Shown piece after piece: positions 24,401 to 35,275 of a DNA stretch of 64,000 nucleotides. The stretch is from Neckera pumila. Its lineage: Eukaryota; Streptophyta; Bryopsida; Hypnales; Neckeraceae. Where the stretch lies: contig OZ018415.1 in assembly GCA_963969595.1 (NCBI GenBank), positions 11,594,001 through 11,658,000 of the forward strand, written 5' to 3'. How positions within the stretch are numbered: the first letter of the stretch is position 1; every line of letters starts with the position of its first letter. The translations under genes and the position numbers were made by a program. The notes below the pieces were generated by a model. The model saw nothing but the letters and a program-made list of their open reading frames with translations, ran no database searches and had not been told where the DNA came from.

Positions 24401-24860
24401 CATCCAAAAATATGACTCATAGAAGTCACATTTCAAATCAACAAAAAATACAACTCACGAGGGTCATATTCCACATCATCTAACAATATGATTTACAAAA
24501 GTCATTTTTTAGCAAAAAATATGACTTACAAGAGTCATCTTTCACAACAGTAGAAAATATGACTCACAAGAGTCATACTCACATCAACAAAGAATATAAC
24601 TCACAATAGTCATATGGCGTGTTAGTCAAAATATGACTCACCATAGTTATATTCCACGTTAGCCAAAAAGGCAAAAATATGACTGCACGCAGTCATATGT
24701 CACGTAGGAATTTTTTTGCTTTTGCCCGGGCACCTCAAGAAAAAGTCAATTGTATAAAAAATGGTCAGCATATACGCCACATTGGCAAAATATGGCTAAT
24801 TTTGGCTAATTATACTTTTCAACCCATATGACTGCAAATATGACTCATGTTTGAAGCGAC
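24400..24860. repeat. Right subterminal repeats of the 7.3-kb CACTA element
   Basis: At least eight copies of a short palindromic motif, consensus AATATGACTCACAAGAGTCAT, occur every 40-50 bp. The stem is ATGACT...AGTCAT. Arrays of this kind near CACTA ends are the known TNPA-type binding regions. Confidence 0.75.
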
Positions 24861-25505
24861 TCGTCGGTAATGATTGGACCCAATCATAGTGCGAATCATC
24901 TACAATGATTTTTGCGTGAGCCATATTTTGAGATTTTACGACTCACTATAGTTATCTTTTGCAGTCATAAAACATTATTTTTGTTGTAGTGCAAATCGAT
25001 TGTTTTATGCAATCTTGATCAACACACCAAACTTCAATTTCAAAAAGAAATTCCATTTTTGGGAAATTGTTTTGTGTGTTTTTCATTATGTCACATAATA
25101 ATTGACTTAAAATTTTGGGTAATGAGTTATTTAATTTTATTGCACATATACTTTTAAAACATCAATGAGCACATCTTACTTTTAGGGGAAAAAAAACATT
25201 ACCTACAAAAAATTTTACAGTACAGAAAATTCAATGTCAAGGGGGTTACTAGTCAAAATTTGTACAACAAATTTTTCTAATTTATAATTAGGTTTTGGCA
25301 ACCCAATCGTACTTTTATGCTCAAGGATATAGAAGAATCATAATACAAGGGTCAATTAGTAAAATATAAATACAATTTAGAAATATCTATTTCATATTTG
25401 ATAAAATTTGGAAAAGCAACACTTTAAAATTGAATTCTCTATAGTATAAATTTTTTCCCAAGTAATATTTCTTTTACTAATAGTGAGATGGCACATCAAT
25501 ATTTC

Positions 25506-26443
25506 TTAACCCCTAAAGGACCATTGTCCCTTTGGAAGACAAATGGGATTTTGGGCAGATACCTACGGGTTGAATTTTTGTCGTGATTTTTTGAATTGTT
25601 TTTGAAGATAAAAAAATTGCTTAGCTTTGTGGGAATATAATTTTTTTTCAATTGGTGACCGGAAAAAAAGTTATGCTCAAATAACCTCAAAATAGGGGAT
25701 GCAAGGAGTAAAAAAATTTTGCAAATTTTTTTGGGTTTCTCTTTTTCTTTTTCTTCTTGTAGATTATATTTTTGTCTACTCGGAAAGCTTTGATTCATTT
25801 CATTTGGGTTTTTTATAAGAAAGTTATGGACAATCTTGTTATTCGGGATTTCGGGCACTTAGAGCATCTTCCTGAAAAAAATAACTTATAGAATTCATTT
25901 CTGAATGCAATTTTAACAATTTTTCAAATAAAAAAGTTCCACAAGGTTTAGTATTTTTGCTAGAACAATCTCACCATTGGAATAAGTGCTTTTTAATTCC
26001 ATATAAAAGATATTAATATTTTAGATTCTCTTTCTATCTTGTACCTACTTCTACTTAACAATTTTATTAGTAATGAAAATTAATTTTTTTGGATTTTTTT
26101 TTTCTCTAGATTCTCAACTCAATTTTCTACTATAAAGATTAAAAGCTCAAAACTCTGTAGCGCAAAAAATTTAAGTTAAAAATGTTCAAAGTCATAAAAT
26201 CTAGTCACACAATTTGCTGAAAAACTTGTATTTTTTACTTTAAACGCAAATATCTTGCAATCTATGTGGTCAAAAATTCTGAAATTTTTTCCACACTTTC
26301 TCATATTAGTTAGTTATAAGATCCTATGGTTAGATTTGCAAGAAAAAAAGTTTCAAATTTTTTATTCTTTGCTATAGAAAATAAGAAATGGTAGTTTTGA
26401 GTGTTTTTTGGCAGAAAAAAGGCCTTGGTTTTGTAGGGGTTAG
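25506..26443. mobile_element. piggyBac-type MITE, copy C3
   Basis: TTAACCCCTAAAGGACC starts it. The right end reads 'tgtaggggTTAG', with the TTAA partly mutated. Orientation is opposite to C1 and C4. The sister sequence of the host repeat carries an uninterrupted TTAA at 46963-46966 ('tttattaaaaatttgcac'), so this is a genuine insertion at a TTAA site. It has no coding capacity; the frame at 25496-25858 is a by-product. Confidence 0.88.
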
Positions 26444-26624
26444 ATATTTGCACAATGAAATGGAATTTTTTTTTATAAATTGAAATTGGTGTATTGATCA
26501 AGATTGCATAAAACAATCAATTTAATAAGTTATTTTTGAAAAAATAGGTTTCTAAGGTTGGAATTTGAAAAATATTCTTGCAAGTCGAAATTGGGGTTAC
26601 CTTACTTTCTGGATGGCACTGCAC

Positions 26625-27165
26625 ACCGTACTAGTGTGGAAATGAAGTTTTGAAAACTGGCAAGCTTTCTGATTTCAAGTTTTCTGGATTGCCACTCTTA
26701 TTCTGTTTTGATACTGTTGCATTTTAGAGTGGGCTCTTGAACAAACGGAGACTCAAGATCGTTATCAGACATAATGCCAAGTCCGACTAGTATACTAATA
26801 TTTCCCTCTTCTGATTACCCAACGAGGCAATGACTTCGTAGCCTCGAACACGAGCTTCGCACTAAGGACTCTTATTTAATTCTGGTTTGTCAAGAGCCCA
26901 GAGTTCTTGGGTTGTCAACATGGTCAATTGGACTGGTTCCTTCTCTTTGCATGATTTCTTGAAAGTAAGGTTGAAAGTGACAACTTGAACAACAACACCA
27001 TCAGAGAATTTGTATCATGAACAAACTTAATTATCCTTACTGAACAATGTCCCCACATCTTCATAACCCACTGCACCCAATGGTGCATTTGGTACAAAAA
27101 AATGTCTCGGCGTACTCATATACACATTAACTGGCAAATTGTACTAAGCATGAAACAAGAGATCA
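26625..27165. repeat. Segmental duplication S1a, right part
   Basis: It aligns with 47950-48505. Matching blocks include 'ctggattgccactcttattctgttttgatactgttgca', 'gactcaagatcgttatcagaca', 'tacccaacgaggca', 'gaacaatgtccccacatcttcataacccactgcacc' and 'ttgtactaagcatg'. No open frame runs through it. Confidence 0.82.
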
Positions 27166-27890
27166 AGCATGGACCAAGAGTAGCTTAACAGGAAAGTTGC
27201 AGAATATTACTCCGTATGTTTTTGTCAGTGGCTGAAATTCAACAAACGTTTAAACAATTACAAGGTATATGAAACTGGCTCTTGCAAGTATTTGCGAGTT
27301 TTGAAACTCAAAGACTGAGTTCAGTTGGAAACTGTAATGATAGAGTTGAACAACTGCTCCCTTCTTCTGGTTCTCAAGGGCCTACACCAGACACCTCTGG
27401 CTCATTGAGAGGGGTACAAACTTCATATAATTATTGTGTTAAATGATACAACATCGGCATTGGTATTTGAATAAAAGCTGTGAGAATCGAGGTAGTCTAT
27501 AACATCACATTTACAAAAATAAGCTCCAGTCCAACAATCTTACATATCTCTTGGGTTCATGAATGTATCCATTTACGCAGTCAAGAACTGTACAAAAGAG
27601 GGATACAAACGTCATTTGATCATGTTGAATTATACAACATCAGGAGTGCATTCCCTTGTCAACAAAGGTATCGTCCATGCTCCAGTATCTACATAATACC
27701 TGTACGAATTGAAAGAATGTCTGGTATTTACAAAAGAAAATCCCAGAGTCCTACACTCCTAAACTCTTCTGGTTTAATGAATTGGTCTCAGTTGCTAACT
27801 TAGAGTTATTTCCTAAAAATACATCCAGCGTCTCGTACTGGCTCAGAGTCTTACTTCATCTCCTCCTCCATTGTGTCCATTTGCACCTCC
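27166..27890. other. No gene recognised
   Basis: Mixed-composition sequence upstream (in plus coordinates) of the transporter relic, so it may be its 3' flank. The frame at 27480-27803 (plus strand) is unrecognised. 'acaaacttcatataatta..gttaaatgatacaacatc' at 27417 recurs as 'acaaacgtcatttgatcatgttgaattatacaacatc' at 27606, a diverged direct repeat. Confidence 0.35.
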
Positions 27891-28740
27891 TTAATGTGTT
27901 TTGGGCTCTCCAGGTATCAGCCCGATCCAGAGAACCGGAATCATGGCACACAAGGATTGGATAAAGATTCCCAACGGCAGCCCCGAGAAGTCACTTGCAG
28001 AAATTTTGAGATAAGTAGCAAGCGCAACTCCGAAGTAGCCGTTCGTCAGCCCTGCAACCGTTTATGCCAAAGCAAGAAAGCAAACACAGAAGCTTCAAAT
28101 CCTGGAGGACACAACTGAGCCAACATGACTGTAAAAGGCAGGAACTTAAACTGCCCAATGCCTTCCACAAACGCTGATGCATGCACCCAGCCAAACCAAT
28201 TCTGGAGTTTCAAATTTGTGTTCTAAGTGCTCGGTTTGGAAGAAGAAGATGACGCCTCCAATTCCTGGGATCACAGCGTAAAAGGAGAGAAACCACAAGC
28301 CGACAAGCGGGGCTTGTACAAGAGGCTTCTGAAGAGAGTATTTTAAATTTTGTGTGATTTGATCCTGAATTGCAGAAGCTAAATGTTTTACTACCTTCTT
28401 TGAGTTCCGGATTGTCGTCCGAGTCTTTCTTCACAGGTCCTAAACCCGGCCATTGCTTGTTCACTTACTGCGAAAGATAACAGTAGCTAGCGGCAGTGAG
28501 AGCAGAAACATGAAAATTTGGATCATGGCTGTGGGGCTTAATTAGGAGCTTCATGGCGTATCCTGCAGTCAAGTTGCCCACCATGCACACCTCCAGTCGC
28601 CTTGCATAGCCAGGCAAATGGCTGTAATTCACGTGAATGGATCGTCAACAAGAGAATTAACATGGTCACGTTAAGGAAGGCCACTGGGAAAACCAGAATT
28701 GGTTGGGACTGAAAAAAAGGAAGAAAAGACTGATTCAATT
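27891..28740 (-). pseudogene. Folate-biopterin transporter (BT1/FBT, MFS) remnant
   Basis: FBT proteins are 12-helix membrane carriers of folates and pterins. On the minus strand, a helix reading 'QPILVFPVAFLNVTMLILLL' follows a 'tttttttcag' acceptor (28709-28740). Next comes 'QKPLVQAPLVGLWFLSFYAV' running into 'IPGIGGVIFFFQTEHLE' (about 28240-28360). Then 'GQFKFLPFTVMLAQLCPPGF' runs into 'EASVFAFLL', which is the family's LCPxGxE signature (28080-28170). Last, in another frame, 'NGYFGVALATYLKISASDFS' runs into 'GLPLGIFIQ' and ends at a stop at 27891-27893. Compared with the family, about 60 residues are missing between the 'FETPELVWLG' segment and 'GQFKF', and about 15-20 before 'NGYFG'. Each gap coincides with a frame change, so this is a deleted pseudogene. 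Confidence 0.7.
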
Positions 28741-29200
28741 ATCAAAGCAGTGGAGACCAGCGATTATGAGGGCCAAAAATGAAGATCTCTCAAATTGTTG
28801 GGAAGTGTCAGTGCTGATTCAAGTGTTTGCTGATGACAGGCAAGAAACAGTAGTGCTTCACAACGTCCAGTAATAAGATCCAGTTGCTAGTGTCAGAAAT
28901 GGAATGCCAAAATTTTGGATTCAAAGTTGAAGCTCGAGCAAACGAAACAGTCAAATTGGTGCTTTTAAAAAGCCATGGGGATAACTGAAATAATATTTGA
29001 GAAATTTTATTAGTGGGTGATCAATTGGTAAGGGTATCATTGGAAAGTCACAGACTTTAATTTCTCAAATATTTTCTGGACACTGATTCACAACGTTGAA
29101 AAATTACACCAAGTTTACCGTGTACTAGGAACTGCAGTCTCCTTCATACTGATATTCAGAAGCCAAAAGTGGTCTCCGTAAGCATGTAATTTTGAATAAC
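28741..29200. other. No gene seen
   Basis: Flank of the transporter remnant; could hold further eroded exons on the minus strand, but I see no helix-like frame. 'atatttgagaaattttatta' at 28990 and 'tttctcaaatatttt' at 29070 form a short inverted pair. Confidence 0.35.
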
Positions 29201-30296
29201 GGGTGAATGCATGAAACACTTGTACTATTTGTTGCGTTCTGTCACACCCTAGTTTTTGATTTTTTTTTTTGGCCATAACTTTTGTGTTTTAGCTCCAAAT
29301 GACTCAAAATTTATAGGGAAGCTACTCATAACCATTATACACCTTGCCTAATTTTTTTGGTAATTTTCAAAAATAATTTACTATTTTTAAACATCCCCGA
29401 TAATTTCTCACAATGGGTGATTTAGGGGTTTCTTGCACCCCTTTAGTCCAAAAAAACGAATTTTGAGCTGGAATTTGGAGAGAATGGTCTTCTAGTAGAC
29501 TAATAGCTACAGTCCAAAGGATTTTTAAAAATACTTATTTTTATGTGGCGTACAAGTCTACAAAGAAGGCTCCTTTCTGCATTTTTTTCCAAAGGTATAA
29601 AACATTATTTTGGTGTGTTTTTTGGCCAAAACCTATCACCAAAAAGTTTTCTAAAATAGGCAATTTTTAGATTTTTTTAAAAAAAAAATACTATATTTTA
29701 CAAATTAAATTTTCGAAACTCAAAAGTGGTATTTTCTTCACTAGAATTTTTGACATAGAATTCACCCTAAAACTGGTGAAGAAAATATCACTTTTGACAT
29801 TTTAATTTGTAAAAAATAGGAATTTTTTTTAAAAGAATCTAAAATTTTTTAATTTCAGAAAACTTTTTGGTGATGGATTTTGACCAAAAAATGCACCAAA
29901 ATAATGTTTCATACCTTTGAAAAAAATGCAAAAAGGAGCTCTCTTTGTGGACTTGCACACCACATAAAAATAAGTGTTTTTAAAAATCCTTTGGACTGTA
30001 GCTATAAATCTACTAGAAGACCATTATCTCCAAATTTCAGCTCAAAATTTGTTTTTTTGGGTTTTAAAAAGTGCAAAAAACCCTAAATCATCCATTGTGA
30101 GAAATTATTAGGGATGTTTAAAAATAGTAAATTATTTTTGAAAATTACCAAAAAAATAAGGCAAGGTGTATAATGGTTATGAATAGCATTCCTATAAATT
30201 TGAGTCATTTGGAGCTAAAACACAAAAGTTATGGCCAAAAAAAAAATCAAAAACTAGAGTGTGACAAAATGCTCTAAGTGTTTCTTGCATTCACCC
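29201..30296. mobile_element. Palindromic foldback element E3, TSD TAAC
   Basis: The ends are GGGTGAATGCATGAAACACT and 'gtgtttcttgcattcaccc'. TAAC flanks both sides (29197-29200 and 30297-30300), an exact 4-bp duplication. The arms are about 500 bp and meet near 29750. It is close to E2 throughout, sharing 'ggtcttctagtagact', 'aacctatcaccaa' and 'gacatagaattcaccctaaaa'. Confidence 0.86.
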
Positions 30297-30300
30297 TAAC

Positions 30301-30639
30301 TTGAAATTGGTCTAGATTTAGAGTTTTGCACGAAGTAGACAAAATAATGTTAAAATCTTGCACTAATTGTATCAAAATGCACAAAAATCCTTGCATTCCA
30401 CATTGATAATACTCTAGTGTGCCACAATATATGCTTGCATATATGACAAAATATAATATTATATATACAATTTATGGGCAATGGGATTTGTAAAAATTTG
30501 GAGATTATGAGGATGATCTTATCTAATGGATTAAACCTTGATGCCATATTTGACCACTTTTGAACTATTGAAAGTCCAAAATTAATAATGGTCATTGGGA
30601 GAGAAAAAAATGGTCATCAAGAAATAATCCAATACATCA
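30301..30639. other. No gene seen
   Basis: AT-rich spacer after E3. The only frame (30350-30595, minus strand) is unrecognised. Confidence 0.35.
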
Positions 30640-30735
30640 GGAGATCTATGCAAAACATCCAGAGATCTATACAAAAATTGAGAGATCTATACAAAAATTG
30701 GGAGATCTTCCGATGTTATCATCCGGAGATCTTTG
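30640..30735. repeat. 20-bp tandem repeat 'gagatctatacaaaaattgg'
   Basis: Four to five diverging units, each with a GAGATCT (BglII-like) core, run from 'aggagatctatgcaaaacatc' to 'ccggagatctttgg'. Confidence 0.7.
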
Positions 30736-31219
30736 GACGTATAGTCTAGAATTCATTGAATATTCTAAAAATAGTTAACTGTGGCATTTTGGCTCTTGTA
30801 ATAACATTAGAGGAGTTTTAGGGCTTCTAGAAGACTGTTTCAAGGGTATTACCCTTGCTGGGAACCAGCACTTTGTTGTCAGAATAAAATAATAACAAAA
30901 TAATAATAACAAAATAATAAAATAAAAGATTCAAAAAAACATTAAAATTGTTTCAAAACATATTAAAAATATCATTTTTGAGAAAATATTTATAAATTTA
31001 ATTTATAATATCTGATGTAATAGTCTCTTGGTCATGCCAAATTGGAATTCTTACAAAGTTCCCGTAGAGTTCCCAAAGTCTAGAAACTCACGGGCTTCCA
31101 AAGGCTTCCAAAATCCTCTGATGTGGTAAGCAAACCAATGCTAGAGGTGCGTCAAAGCCTACACTCTCAAATGTATGTGGATTTTAATGTGGATTGCATC
31201 TTTTAGCTTTGAAGTTCAA
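30736..31219. other. No gene seen; AAT-rich microsatellite
   Basis: An 'aataataacaaaataataa' simple repeat spans about 30885-30930. The rest is AT-rich without an open frame. Confidence 0.4.
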
Positions 31220-32020
31220 AAGACAATTAAGGAATAGTTGTAGCATATTTGAAATGTGTTGATAAGGGTAAAAAGTCTAGTTTCACATCTGATTTGCAAT
31301 ATACAATATGCTTTGCAAAGTGCACCACTAGATGCACACCAAATTTTACATACTATAATGCTAACTAAGTGTACACCCATTTTCTATCATTAGAATGTAT
31401 CATTGGATCCTAATTGCAATTTATTTCTAAAACAAAAATCCTATAGATTCTTGCCCTAATGTACAAATCCCATTTGCTAGTGCCTAATCAATTTTTGATG
31501 CTCTTTTTTCAACACTTTGACAAATTCATAATTTGTTCACACAATATCTTAAAATGCATACTATGACTATGCCTATGAGAATTTAGAAACTTCTTTTGAC
31601 TCCCACAACAAGATCAACTAAGAAACAATTATAATATGTTTGAAATGTGTTCTCAATAAGGATAAACAGGCTAGTTTCACATCTATTTGCAGTATACAAT
31701 ATCAATTGCAATTAAAGTACACCACCAGATGCACACAAAATTTAATATAATTACCATTATATTGTTCACTAAGTGTACTTCCACTTTCTTTAGTTGAAAT
31801 CTATACATGAATTGAAGGAAAAGAAACTCAAAGAGTCAAATTAAAGATAAATGCTTCCAAACTGTGTAATTGGTTAATAAAACAGACTCCTTGTAGATTC
31901 TTGCCTAATGTACAAACTCCATTCCTAGGATCTTGGGCGCTCTTTTTTCAATACTTTGACAAATTCACATAGTTTGTTCACATGTTGTGCAAAAAGAAGG
32001 AAATTTCTTTTTCTAACTCT
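31220..32020. repeat. Tandem duplication, about 400-bp unit, two copies
   Basis: Copy 1 (about 31220-31612) and copy 2 (about 31613-32020) share, in order, 'catatttgaaatgtgtt', 'ctagtttcacatct', 'caccagatgcacac', 'ctaagtgtac', 'agattcttgcctaatgtacaaa', 'gctcttttttcaa.actttgacaaattcac' and 'gtttgttcaca'. There is no coding frame. Divergence between copies is moderate. Confidence 0.75.
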
Positions 32021-32320
32021 CACAGTAAGATCCAATGTTCAATAATTGAAATAATTTAATAAGAGAAACCATGTTCAAATGCTATTTGGACTATTTGAAG
32101 TGTAGTCACCTATTAATTTAGTTACACTACTCAACTTTTTGCCTCAAATGAATTCAAACTCCCATGCACTTTTAGAAATAGATGGTTTCTGTAAACTAGA
32201 GGAACTATATGAGATTCATTGAGTTTGTTGCAAATAACCTAATGGTAAGGAATCGATTACTTTGAAGTGAATGAGGAGTAAGGTGTTTGTATGGCAATCT
32301 TTAAATTATGCAAATTGTGA
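32021..32320. other. No gene seen
   Basis: AT-rich DNA between the tandem duplication and inverted-repeat element F. Nothing recognisable. Confidence 0.35.
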
Positions 32321-32787
32321 CATTAGGAAAATTCTCAGCCTTCCGGAGGGCCGCTCCACAGTGACCAAACCAATCTATTAATCACATGAGAAATTAGTAG
32401 GGGCATATAGCCACAATACATTGTTAGAGTATGTGAATTTCGCGAAAGAAGTCAGGACTCCAATAATGAGGTGTAATAGAAGTCTGTTTAATATTCAACC
32501 GCGTGAGCATACAAGGTGATTAATTGGGAATTTATCAAATTCAATGAAATTAAGAAATATGAAGTGGATTTTCAAGCTGGTTGCTAAAAAATTATAGAAC
32601 TCTTACATTTCCAACTAGTTTCTAAAGTCACTTAGTTTAAGGTATTTGAAGATGTGAAGAGAAGCTTCTTATGTACACATGGGGTGGTACGAGGTAGAAC
32701 AATCCATGTGGGATATGTAATTTAGAATTTGAAGTTTCTCAACCGCTCATAGTTAAATTTAAAGTAATAATTGTGTAAAAACTAGAA

Positions 32788-33126
32788 TTTCAGACTTCAT
32801 TTAGAAATAGTAGATGAACTTTTTTGAAAAACTTTGAACCAAAGAAAGTTGGGTTATTAAGCTAGTTTTCATCTCCAAGAATCCATTTGAGGTTTAGACC
32901 CTCCAATAAAAACTTCTGGATAAAATTAGGAGAAGGTATTTTAAAATGTCAAAGAAAATCTCCCTTTCAAACCCTTTTAGAATTTTGTTTATAACTATTT
33001 ACTGGATGCTTGAAAACTCAAACAGATTTTTGGAGATGAAAGTTAACTTGATTTTCCAACTTTATTTAGTTCAAAGTTTTTCAAAAAAAATCATTCTATT
33101 ATTCCTAAATGAGGTCTGAAATTCTA
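32788..33126. repeat. Palindromic core A, copy 3
   Basis: Arms run from 'gaatttcagacttcatttag' to 'ctaaatgaggtctgaaattc'. The left flank also contains the wider palindrome seen in B elements ('tacacatggggtggtacgaggtagaacaa' at 32675), but the matching right outer part is missing. Confidence 0.72.
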
Positions 33127-33166
33127 GTTTTAACACAATTCCTGCAATTGACAATGAGTGATCTCT

Positions 33167-33490
33167 CATTAGGAAAAAATTTCAGCCCTCCAGAAGGCCG
33201 CGAGTTCTGCACCTGCCCGGTGCAATTATGGGAAAAAATAAAAAATAAAAAATATTATTTTAATTTTTTTAATTTTTTTAAATTTAAAAAAAATTGGGTG
33301 CTGATGTGTCACTAGTAATGCCACGTCAGATTTAAAAAATTTTAAATTTTTTTAAAATTAAAAAAAAATATTCCAAAAAAAAATATTTTCTTAAGAAAAA
33401 ATATTTTTTTATTCATTTTGAAATTGCACCAAAGGGTCTTGTAAATCAATTCCTTAGCGGCCTTCTGGAGGGCTAAAATTTATCCTAATG
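33167..33490. mobile_element. Inverted-repeat element F, inner copy
   Basis: Ends CATTAGGAAAAAATTTCAGC and the complementary 'gctaaaatttatcctaatg' are flanked by CT on both sides. A terminal stretch of about 38 bp including 'CCTCCAGAAGGCCGC' is shared with the outer F copy. The interior is mostly A/T tracts. Confidence 0.65.
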
Positions 33491-33832
33491 CTTCTAAATA
33501 ACCCATACCCTTTGAAGATTCACCATGGACAATTGATTTCTCTATAAAAAAAACCTCTTCGCCTTTCCTTCTCAGCAATTATCAGTGAATTAAGTCTATT
33601 ATGATACCACTAAAAAAACCCTTGATGGTAGATGTCCTTGGACTAAGACCTTAACCCTGATTATTTAACTACTAGTACTTGAATTTTGAACCACTGACAG
33701 TCATCGGACATCGTGACTTCAGGTGATCGACTACATGGGAAAATCAAATCATTAAACAAAGTTAAATGTAATCGTAGGGTGCTTTCAGCTGCTCTGAAGC
33801 GGCCTTCCAAAGGGCTGAGAATTTCTATAATG

Positions 33833-34131
33833 AATCAACAAAGCACATACATGATTCTGTCAATTAAGGAATGAACACCTAAAAGCAACGTTATTTTTGT
33901 CCCACAATCCTAATGTTCAAATGAATATAAAGATTTGATGAGATTTTTTGCAACCTCAAAAGAAAGGCAACCCCACGTGATTCTATAATTTCCCAAAACT
34001 CTAGTATATTTTACAACTTTTCAAAGTTGAAAACATAAGATATTCTGTATATAACATGCACTAGACTCACCTTGAACGGACACCTTAGAGCACAAAATGT
34101 CTCACCTCTCATGGATTGCTTCAAAAAACTC
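33833..34131. other. No gene seen
   Basis: About 300 bp of AT-rich sequence 3' of the minus-strand frame at 34132-34581. Nothing recognisable. Confidence 0.35.
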
Positions 34132-34581
34132 CTAACTCTCATAGATTGCTTTTGAAAAGTTGTGGTGATTTTGAATCATGGAAGTACTCATTTCAAATCC
34201 TTTTTCAAGGTGTTGGAGAATGGAAGGTGACACAATTGGGTGCGCCTCCTTTACACTGAGCGGCCATCTGCAGTTTCGTGATGATGTCGACTCCGGAACT
34301 CCCTTGACCTGAGCTTTCTTTGGTCTTGGTTTCAAAACGATTAATCTGAAAATGAGTAAAGGTGCTTGCTTGTGACTTCCATCACAACGAATGTGCAACA
34401 ACCAAAGAGGTCTGCTTTCCGACACATGAGACGCAATGGCAGGAATATCCTTGGGACTGTAATATACTGTATAAGTCATCGCTGCAAGTGGAAGTCGTAC
34501 AGGATAAATTGACCAGTACGTGGAGCCCGAGGCTTTGAAGAACAACCCCCAATTTCTGATCGAAATGGTATGGCGAGCCAC
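34132..34581 (-). CDS. Hypothetical protein, 149 aa, doubtful
   Basis: This is a long open frame for such AT-rich DNA. It is rich in Ser, Pro and aromatic residues ('SGSTYWSIYPVRLPL', 'LVPRP'-type basic stretch near the middle). I do not recognise any domain, signal peptide or membrane segment. GC content is a little higher than in the surrounding repeats, which is why it is listed. It could be an exon of an eroded gene or chance. It lies 0.7 kb downstream of the chitinase on the same strand. Confidence 0.25.
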   Translation of the reverse strand: MARHTISIRNWGLFFKASGSTYWSIYPVRLPLAAMTYTVYYSPKDIPAIASHVSESRPLWLLHIRCDGSHKQAPLLIFRLIVLKPRPKKAQVKGVPESTSSRNCRWPLSVKEAHPIVSPSILQHLEKGFEMSTSMIQNHHNFSKAIYES

Positions 34582-34803
34582 AGAACCGAGAAAAGCTCCT
34601 TATCCTCTTCTAACTGTGTGAATGTCAGTGGAAATTGTTGTATGTGTTGGCTCACTCTTCAAATTCATGAAATTCTTCGGCGATGGAAATCAATTCACGC
34701 ACATTGATCAGATCCTGTTCAGAACCTTCATTTTCTTTACATTTTCAGAAAGTGCCAGATTAACGATCCTCGCCCCCAAAAACAAAACAACAAATGGGGA
34801 ATT

Positions 34804-34977
34804 TCATTAAAATGGCGGTATTCCGTGTGCCACTTTGACAGCGTGCCATTTGACCATCGAGGACAGCCATAGATTTCAGAACGGCCGTTCTGAACCATCT
34901 AGGACAGGTATAGATTTCAGAACGACCTTTCTGAACTTCAAAAGCGCCAAAGTTCTGGAATGCCGCCATTTTAATGA
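34804..34977. mobile_element. Small MITE with ATGGCGG inverted ends
   Basis: TCATTAAAATGGCGGTATTC on the left pairs with 'gaatgccgccattttaatga' on the right. AATT lies outside both ends but is itself self-complementary, so the duplication length is ambiguous. Inside, a 41-bp block ('aggacag..atagatttcagaacg.c') is repeated twice and contains the palindrome AGAACGGCCGTTCT. Confidence 0.65.
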
Positions 34978-35275
34978 AATTTGCCATACAACTTCTATTT
35001 GGCGAAAAAGTAGAGATTTATTTTGAAATGGTGCAATCTGACCCCATGGTGAAAAAAACAACTAGAACAGGATTTCTATTCTAATCCGTTTCAAAACGTT
35101 GCAGCAAACACTGCAAGTAAGTTCATGAGCAGTCGGTAAAGAGAACACAACCGAGTTCATCCCAAAAACATTTCCAACTTAATTATTGATGGTGGCAGAT
35201 CTAGTTACAGTGCGAGTCAGAGCTCGACAGAAGCAAGTAACTTCGATATTTCATGAGGGCGACAAGTCCCAAGGT

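Larger units (their letters stand above)
17698..24991. mobile_element. CACTA (En/Spm-type) element, 7.3 kb, TSD CAA
   Basis: The left end is CACTACAAGAAAACGGG and the right end is '...TTTTTGTTGTAGTG'. CAA flanks both sides (17695-17697 and 24992-24994). Subterminal repeats of 'ATATGACT' are dense at both ends, as in CACTA elements where they bind the TNPA-type protein. The sister sequence at 46431-46445 is continuous across the same point ('ctatcaaattgatt'), which confirms the insertion. The interior is very AT-rich with no TNP2-like transposase frame, so it is non-autonomous. It carries MITE C2 and several tandem repeats. Confidence 0.9.
17595..26624. mobile_element. Foldback element G (S1a copy) with nested insertions
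   Basis: Left end GTGCAGTGCCATC and right end GATGGCACTGCAC are complementary. Inner blocks 'ccccaatttcgacttgcaag' (17623) and its reverse (26580-26600) extend the arm past 100 bp. After removing the 7.3-kb CACTA element and MITE C3, about 0.8 kb remains. That matches the sister copy at 46365-47152, which has the same palindrome without these insertions. No coding sequence is present. Confidence 0.72.
32321..33832. mobile_element. Inverted-repeat element F, outer copy
   Basis: The left end, CATTAGGAAAATTCTCAGCC then 'ttccggagggccgc', pairs with the right end 'gcggccttccaaagggctgagaatttctataatg'. The interior holds palindromic core A copy 3 and a second, smaller F copy. I could not settle the target duplication for this outer copy. 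The superfamily is unknown. Confidence 0.6.

Noticed and set aside
17383..27165. LTR retrotransposon, with S1 copies as LTRs
   Set aside because: The S1 copies are 19 kb apart in unrelated contexts, lack TG...CA ends, primer-binding site and polypurine tract, and contain a palindrome. No gag or pol frame exists between them.
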